Positions 5,620 to 9,453 of a stretch of DNA of 9,453 nucleotides are shown piece after piece (position 1 is the first letter of the stretch; every line of letters starts with the position of its first letter). A model generated the notes under the pieces. The model was not told where the DNA came from, did not search any database, and saw only the letters and a program-made list of their open reading frames with translations. Position numbers and translations under genes: made by a program. Origin of the DNA: Desulfobulbaceae bacterium (lineage in GTDB: Bacteria; Desulfobacterota; Desulfobulbia; Desulfobulbales; Desulfurivibrionaceae); assembly GCA_003517965.1 (NCBI GenBank), contig DOZO01000066.1:12182-21634 (forward strand), in the 5' to 3' direction.

Positions 5620-6546
5620 GTGGACAAGATACTGCGTGGTGTTGTGATAGCGGTTGTAGTTGCGGCGGGAGTGGTGCTGGCCAATGCATTTTTTATCCTG
5701 CCGGAGGGCAAGCAGGCGGTGATCACCCAGTTCGGTCGTCCGGTGGGTAAGCCGATTACCGCGGCCGGGCTACAGTTCAAGACCCCTTTTATCCAGGAAG
5801 TAACCTTTTTTGATAAAAGGATTCTCATCTGGGATGGTGATCCGAACCAGGTGCCGACCAACGACAAAACCTTTGTCTATCTGGATGTTACGGCGCGCTG
5901 GCGCATCTCCAATGCCCTGGTTTTTCTGCAGGCGGTAAATAACGAAAACCGGGCTCAGACCATCCTTGATGATATTATTGATGGCACGGTGCGGGATCTG
6001 GTCAACAAGAATGATCTGGTTGAGATCATTCGCAGTTCGGATTGGGATCCGGAAGGCATGGGTTTCGGGCCAGCGGGCAAGGAGGAGCAGATCCGCTATG
6101 GCAGGGATAAGATCTCGGCCATGATTCATGCCGCCGCCTCCAAGGTCACGCCCCAGTACGGCATTGAGCTGGTGGATGTGATGTTCAAGCGGGTCAACTA
6201 TATCGAGACGGTACAGCAGCGTGTCTATGAGCGGATGATTTCTGAGCGCAAACGGATCGCGGCGGAAAAGCGCTCCACCGGCGAAGGTCTGAAGTCAGAG
6301 ATCCTTGGCAAGCTTGAGCGGGAATTGCGGGAGGTCAGTTCTCTGGCCGTCCGTGAGACCCAAAAGATCAAAGGCAAGGCTGATGGTGAAGCGGCCAAGA
6401 TTTATGCGGCAGCCTACAATCAGGACCCTGAGTTTTATGCTTTTTCCAAGAGCATGGATGCATACCGGAATACCATGGGGGAAAACACCAGGCTGGTGAT
6501 CTCTCCGGACTCGCCTTTTTATAGGTATCTGAAAACCCTCAAGTAG
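5620..6546 (+). CDS. hflC: SPFH-domain membrane protein HflC
   Basis: HflC is the partner of HflK in the FtsH-associated membrane complex. It has an N-terminal helix (about 5-25) and then the band-7 domain starting at ILPEGKQAVITQFGRPVG (26-43). A charged coiled-coil region lies around 200-260 (YERMISERKRIAAEKRSTGE), with the DPEFYAFSKSMDAYRNT segment typical of HflC near the C-terminus. Translation starts at GTG 5620, with AGGGGA at 5609-5614 giving good spacing. At 308 aa it is close to the 334-aa E. coli protein, with a short C-terminus. Transcription probably ends in the hairpin at 6624-6665. Confidence 0.94.
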   Translation: MDKILRGVVIAVVVAAGVVLANAFFILPEGKQAVITQFGRPVGKPITAAGLQFKTPFIQEVTFFDKRILIWDGDPNQVPTNDKTFVYLDVTARWRISNALVFLQAVNNENRAQTILDDIIDGTVRDLVNKNDLVEIIRSSDWDPEGMGFGPAGKEEQIRYGRDKISAMIHAAASKVTPQYGIELVDVMFKRVNYIETVQQRVYERMISERKRIAAEKRSTGEGLKSEILGKLERELREVSSLAVRETQKIKGKADGEAAKIYAAAYNQDPEFYAFSKSMDAYRNTMGENTRLVISPDSPFYRYLKTLK

Positions 6547-6590
6547 GCGTTCCATCCGGCCTGCGGCGAGATTTTTTTCAGCACTTCGTC

Positions 6591-7259
6591 TTATTCCAGA
6601 TCGAGTGGAGTGAAAGGGTATGTGGGCCGGTGTTCCTCTGCGGAAAAGGGGCGCCGGCCCTTTTTGTTGAGCAGGGCCAGCAGCTCTTCAAGCTGGCCTT
6701 CGCTGGTCAGGTCTGCTTTTCCCAGCAAGGTAAAGCGGCAAGCACAGGAGGTCAGTTGCCCGCCGCACCAGGGGCAGATCTCCGCCGGGCAGCCCAGAGT
6801 GTGGATCTCGCCGTTTGTCACATGGCAGAAAGAACAGAGATCGTGGTGGAGATGGGCTGGCACATAAACCGGGAAGCTGGCCAGGTTCGTATATTTCTTG
6901 AGAAAGGCCTCACGATTTTCAAGGTTGAAAAAGTTCAGCACCTCCTCCTCCCAGATGCCCTCGGCAAGGGGCCCCAGAAATTCGGCCTGTTCGCTGGTCG
7001 CCAGGTAGAGATAATCGCTCAGAGTAGTGCTGGCGCAGAGCAGGAAGGTTCCCCGCCTGCGCTCCAGTAGACGGAGCATGGTGATGGTGTCTTCCAGACC
7101 TTCGGGCAGATAGCTGTAAAAAGCGTGAAAGATGTGCAGGCTAACGCTGTCTGTGCCGTGTTTTTCCACGAAGGCGGTGGCTGTGGCCAGATCAGCCGGG
7201 GGGACGGCGTATTGCATGAGCAGTTTGATGTCGATGAGCTGTTGGTTAAGAGTGGGCAT
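6591..7259 (-). CDS. cysteine-rich conserved-type protein of unknown function
   Basis: I do not recognise a named family for this 222-aa protein. The N-terminal ~125 residues look helical and soluble, with no signal peptide or membrane segment. The middle carries a metal-site-like cluster: HLHHD (136-140), CSFCH (142-146), GCPAEICPWCGG (156-167) and CAC (172-174). The two CxxC knuckles and extra cysteines suggest a zinc ribbon or another bound metal (inference). The tail is basic then proline-rich. ATG at 7259 is preceded by an AAAGGAA ribosome-binding site. It starts 22 bases after the thiE stop codon on the same strand, so both are probably co-transcribed, though no functional link to thiamine is evident. 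It is convergent with hflC, 44 bases apart, and its 3' end contains a hairpin serving the opposite strand. Confidence 0.8.
   Translation of the reverse strand: MPTLNQQLIDIKLLMQYAVPPADLATATAFVEKHGTDSVSLHIFHAFYSYLPEGLEDTITMLRLLERRRGTFLLCASTTLSDYLYLATSEQAEFLGPLAEGIWEEEVLNFFNLENREAFLKKYTNLASFPVYVPAHLHHDLCSFCHVTNGEIHTLGCPAEICPWCGGQLTSCACRFTLLGKADLTSEGQLEELLALLNKKGRRPFSAEEHRPTYPFTPLDLE
6624..6668 (+). terminator. intrinsic terminator for hflC, embedded in the convergent gene
   Basis: GGGCCGG (6624-6630) pairs with CCGGCCC (6654-6660), a perfect G+C-only 7-bp stem, followed by TTTTTGTT. The 23-base loop can form a smaller TTCC/GGAA stem. It has the right polarity to end plus-strand transcription about 115 bases after hflC. 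It lies wholly within the 3' coding part of the minus-strand cysteine-rich gene. No better terminator was found in 6547-6590. Confidence 0.5.
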
Positions 7260-7281
7260 GGTTTTTCCTTTGCTTTACTTT

Positions 7282-7959
7282 TTAGATAAGCGTGGTCTGG
7301 ATTCGGATTGTGGTCAGCCAAGCGCTGGTTTCCGCGGCGATGTCGTCGGCGCAGGTCAGAGCCGTGACCACGGCCATACGTCTGGCTCCCATGGCGGTTA
7401 GTTCCGGAATATGTTCTCTTTTGATCCCCCCCATGACCGTGAAGGGCAGGGTGCTTCGAGCGCTGAATCTTGGGATGGCCGCAGGCCCGAGGAAGGTAGA
7501 AAGGCCGTCCTTGGTCTGGGTGGCGTAGAGAGGCCCGATATTGAAGTAGGAGGCTCCACGTTTTTCCGCACTGGCGGCCTGTTCTTCCGTATTGCAGGAC
7601 ACGCCGATGATAAGTTCCGGGGCAAAGGCGCGGACTTCTGCCGCAGGGATGTCGCTGTTGCCGAGATGGACTCCATCGGCGCCGCTGAGCAGGGCAATAT
7701 CCACCCGGTCATTGACGATAAACAGGGCTCCTGCCTCCAGGGTTTTTCGGCGGAAGATCTTTGCTTTTTCAAAGAGGCGCAGGCCAGAGGATTCCTTGTC
7801 CCGCAACTGGACGATTTTTGCCCCGCCGGTCAGCACCTCATCGAGCCAGGCAATATCGTCGCGGCCCATGGCCAGCCGCTCGCAGGAGACCGGGTACAGG
7901 GTGACCTCCTCAATGAATTTTCTGAGCCGCTGCCGGTATAGATCGGTTTTTTCGTGCAT
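7282..7959 (-). CDS. thiE: thiamine phosphate synthase
   Basis: ThiE joins hydroxymethylpyrimidine diphosphate and the thiazole phosphate to make thiamine phosphate. It is a TIM-barrel enzyme of the cytoplasm. Counting from 7959, visible motifs are VQLRDK (50-55, pyrimidine and phosphate contacts), IVNDR (81-85), GADGVHLG (93-100, with the metal-binding Asp95), IIGVSC (117-122), GPLYATQTK (142-150) and VMGGI (175-179). The open frame runs upstream to TTG 8025, but AAGGAG 10 bases before the ATG at 7959 decides for the shorter 225-aa form, close to the usual 210-225. The LYPVSCERLAMGR segment before the first barrel strand is a variant N-terminus. The final ~15 residues are unremarkable. No TPP riboswitch signature lies in the leader. 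The cysteine-rich gene follows 22 bases downstream. Confidence 0.9.
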   Translation of the reverse strand: MHEKTDLYRQRLRKFIEEVTLYPVSCERLAMGRDDIAWLDEVLTGGAKIVQLRDKESSGLRLFEKAKIFRRKTLEAGALFIVNDRVDIALLSGADGVHLGNSDIPAAEVRAFAPELIIGVSCNTEEQAASAEKRGASYFNIGPLYATQTKDGLSTFLGPAAIPRFSARSTLPFTVMGGIKREHIPELTAMGARRMAVVTALTCADDIAAETSAWLTTIRIQTTLI

Positions 7960-8004
7960 TGCCAAAGCTCTCCTTGCGTAGGGCAAGGTACTGGTTCTTA
8001 CTTG

Positions 8005-8032
8005 TTGAAAAAAAAAGGTATCCAAGTATATT
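8005..8032 (+). promoter_or_regulatory. sigma70-like promoter for citrate synthase
   Basis: TTGAAA at 8005-8010 and TATATT at 8027-8032 are separated by 16 bp and match consensus at five of six positions each. Transcription would start near 8039, leaving a leader of about 74 bases before ATG 8113 and excluding the upstream TTG start at 8035. The same A+T-rich stretch carries TATACT on the minus strand, which could serve the divergent thiE, but I see no matching -35 there. Confidence 0.5.
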
Positions 8033-8112
8033 AATTGATTTCAGATGATCTTTCATTACGAAAATACGGGATAGTCGCTGCGACAAGAGTGGTGCAGCAA
8101 CGAAGGGTACTT

Positions 8113-9417
8113 ATGGGAAACGTGATTGTGAGTCAAGAAAAAGCAGAGTTGAAGCTCGATGGCAAGACATACCAGTTGCCGATCATTGTTGGCAGTGAGG
8201 GGGAAAAAGCCATCGACATCAGGGCCTTGCGTGCCCAGTCCGGTTATATCACCCTCGACAGCGGCTTCATGAATACCGGATCCTGTTGCAGCAGCATCAC
8301 CTTTCTCGATGGAGAACAGGGGATTCTCAGCTATCGCGGCTACGGGATTGAGGAACTTGCCGAGCATTGCACCTTTGTCGAGGTCGCCTATCTTCTGGAT
8401 CATGGCAGTCTGCCTACTCAGGCGGAGCTGAGCAAATTCAGCGAGCTGCTTGGCAAGTATGCCATGGTTCACGAGGATATGATCCGCTTTTTCGATGGCT
8501 ATCCGCCCAACAGTCCGCCCATGGCCATTCTCTCCTCCATGGTCAACTCCCTGTGTAGCTTTTATCCGGATATGCTGGAAAACCCCTTTGAGAATATCGA
8601 CAAGATGGCGGCGCGGCTACTCTCCAAGGTGCGGACTATCGCCGCCTTTTCCTACAAGAAATCCATGGGGCAGCCCCTGGTCTATCCGCGCCATGATCTG
8701 AGCTATTGCGCTAACTTTCTGAACATGATGTTTGATTCGCCGGTTAAGCCTTACGAGATTAATGATACGGTGGTCAGGGCCCTTAACAAGCTGCTGATCC
8801 TGCACGGGGATCATGAACAGAACTGTTCCACCGCTACGGTGCGTGTAGCTGGCAGCGCCAGGGTGAACCTCTACGCCTCGATCTCCGCCGGAATAAATGC
8901 CCTGTGGGGACCTCTGCATGGCGGGGCCAATCAGGCGGTAATGGAGATGCTTTCCCAGATCCATGCGGAAGGCGGGGACTATAAGAAATATATCGACAGA
9001 GCCAAGGATCCGGCAGATCCTTTTCGGCTGGTCGGCTTTGGCCACCGGGTTTACAAGACTCATGACCCACGTTCGCGGATTATCAAACAGGCCTGCGACG
9101 AGGTGCTGGCAGCCTTGAATATTTCTGATCCCCTGCTGGACATCGCCAAGGAACTGGAAGAGGTAGCCCTGAGGGACGAGTATTTTGTGGAACGCAACCT
9201 TTACCCTAACGTGGATTTTTACAGCGGCATCATTTATCGGGCCATCGGCATCCCTACCAACATGTTTACGGTGATGTTTGCCCTTGGTCGCCTGCCCGGC
9301 TGGATCGCTCATTGGAAAGAGATGTGGGATGATCCAGACTGGCGGATCAGTCGGCCCAGACAGATCTATGTCGGCCCAAAAAAGCGGGCTTTTGTGCCTC
9401 TTGCCGAACGGGTATAG
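8113..9417 (+). CDS. gltA: citrate synthase, hexameric (type II) GltA type
   Basis: The enzyme condenses acetyl-CoA with oxaloacetate to citrate at the entry to the TCA cycle. From the ATG at 8113 (GAAGGG at 8102-8107 as ribosome-binding site) it is 434 aa, matching the 427 aa of E. coli GltA. The catalytic triad is clear: His269 in GPLHGGANQAV, His311 in GFGHRVYK and Asp368 in PNVDFYSGI, each offset by five or six from E. coli His264, His305 and Asp362. Substrate arginines are present in GHRVYK and DPRSR. The N-terminal domain of ~50 residues before LDSGFMNTGSC is the extra beta-rich part typical of NADH-sensitive hexameric enzymes; NADH control is inferred from family. An upstream TTG at 8035 would add 26 residues but lies before the inferred transcription start. 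The remaining 36 bases of the window show no terminator. Confidence 0.96.
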   Translation: MGNVIVSQEKAELKLDGKTYQLPIIVGSEGEKAIDIRALRAQSGYITLDSGFMNTGSCCSSITFLDGEQGILSYRGYGIEELAEHCTFVEVAYLLDHGSLPTQAELSKFSELLGKYAMVHEDMIRFFDGYPPNSPPMAILSSMVNSLCSFYPDMLENPFENIDKMAARLLSKVRTIAAFSYKKSMGQPLVYPRHDLSYCANFLNMMFDSPVKPYEINDTVVRALNKLLILHGDHEQNCSTATVRVAGSARVNLYASISAGINALWGPLHGGANQAVMEMLSQIHAEGGDYKKYIDRAKDPADPFRLVGFGHRVYKTHDPRSRIIKQACDEVLAALNISDPLLDIAKELEEVALRDEYFVERNLYPNVDFYSGIIYRAIGIPTNMFTVMFALGRLPGWIAHWKEMWDDPDWRISRPRQIYVGPKKRAFVPLAERV

Positions 9418-9453
9418 GCGGAGCGCAAGGATTTTGGTTCATTCGTGTTTAAG

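Noticed and set aside
7960..8112. TPP riboswitch upstream of thiE
   Set aside because: The conserved CTGAGA and ACCTGATC-type segments are absent on the minus strand of this gap.

Overview
The window is ordinary chromosomal DNA of a motile Gram-negative bacterium. Moderate G+C, a MotC/MotD-like flagellar stator pair, an HflK/HflC pair, a hexameric-type citrate synthase and many short intergenic palindromic repeats fit a Desulfobacterota/Desulfobulbales-like lineage best. That placement is inference from protein flavour, not from a marker gene.

Layout: (1) 1-960 holds a sigma70-like promoter and a complete type IV prepilin peptidase (+). (2) 1049-2253 holds ribF (riboflavin kinase/FAD synthetase) on the minus strand, bracketed by two inverted copies of a ~106-bp palindromic MITE/REP-like element; one copy starts 1 bp after the ribF stop codon and the other ends about 16 bp before its start codon. 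(3) 2322-2585 holds back-to-back promoters for ribF (-) and tRNA-Leu(CAG) (+), then the tRNA gene and a clean intrinsic terminator. (4) 2586-4327 holds a leader with a perfect Shine-Dalgarno plus a 6-codon minicistron and a decayed repeat tip, then motA and motB overlapping by ATGA. (5) 4428-6546 holds hflK and hflC, the membrane SPFH pair that associates with FtsH. (6) 6591-7959 (-) holds thiE and an unrecognised cysteine-rich protein, convergent with hflC; the intrinsic terminator for the hflC direction lies inside the cysteine-rich gene. (7) 8113-9417 holds citrate synthase (+), divergent from thiE, with a good sigma70-like promoter between them.

The genes are mostly unrelated housekeeping units: cofactor synthesis (ribF, thiE), motility, membrane quality control, TCA entry. 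The one structure that stands out is the repeat family. Two near-full copies frame ribF, and further tips sharing its GTAAC...TCAGC end lie at the window start, near 2290 and near 2705. The two full copies show a compensatory base-pair change in their terminal stem, so the folded form appears to be maintained. I see no mobile gene, CRISPR array, defence system or clearly new multi-gene system.
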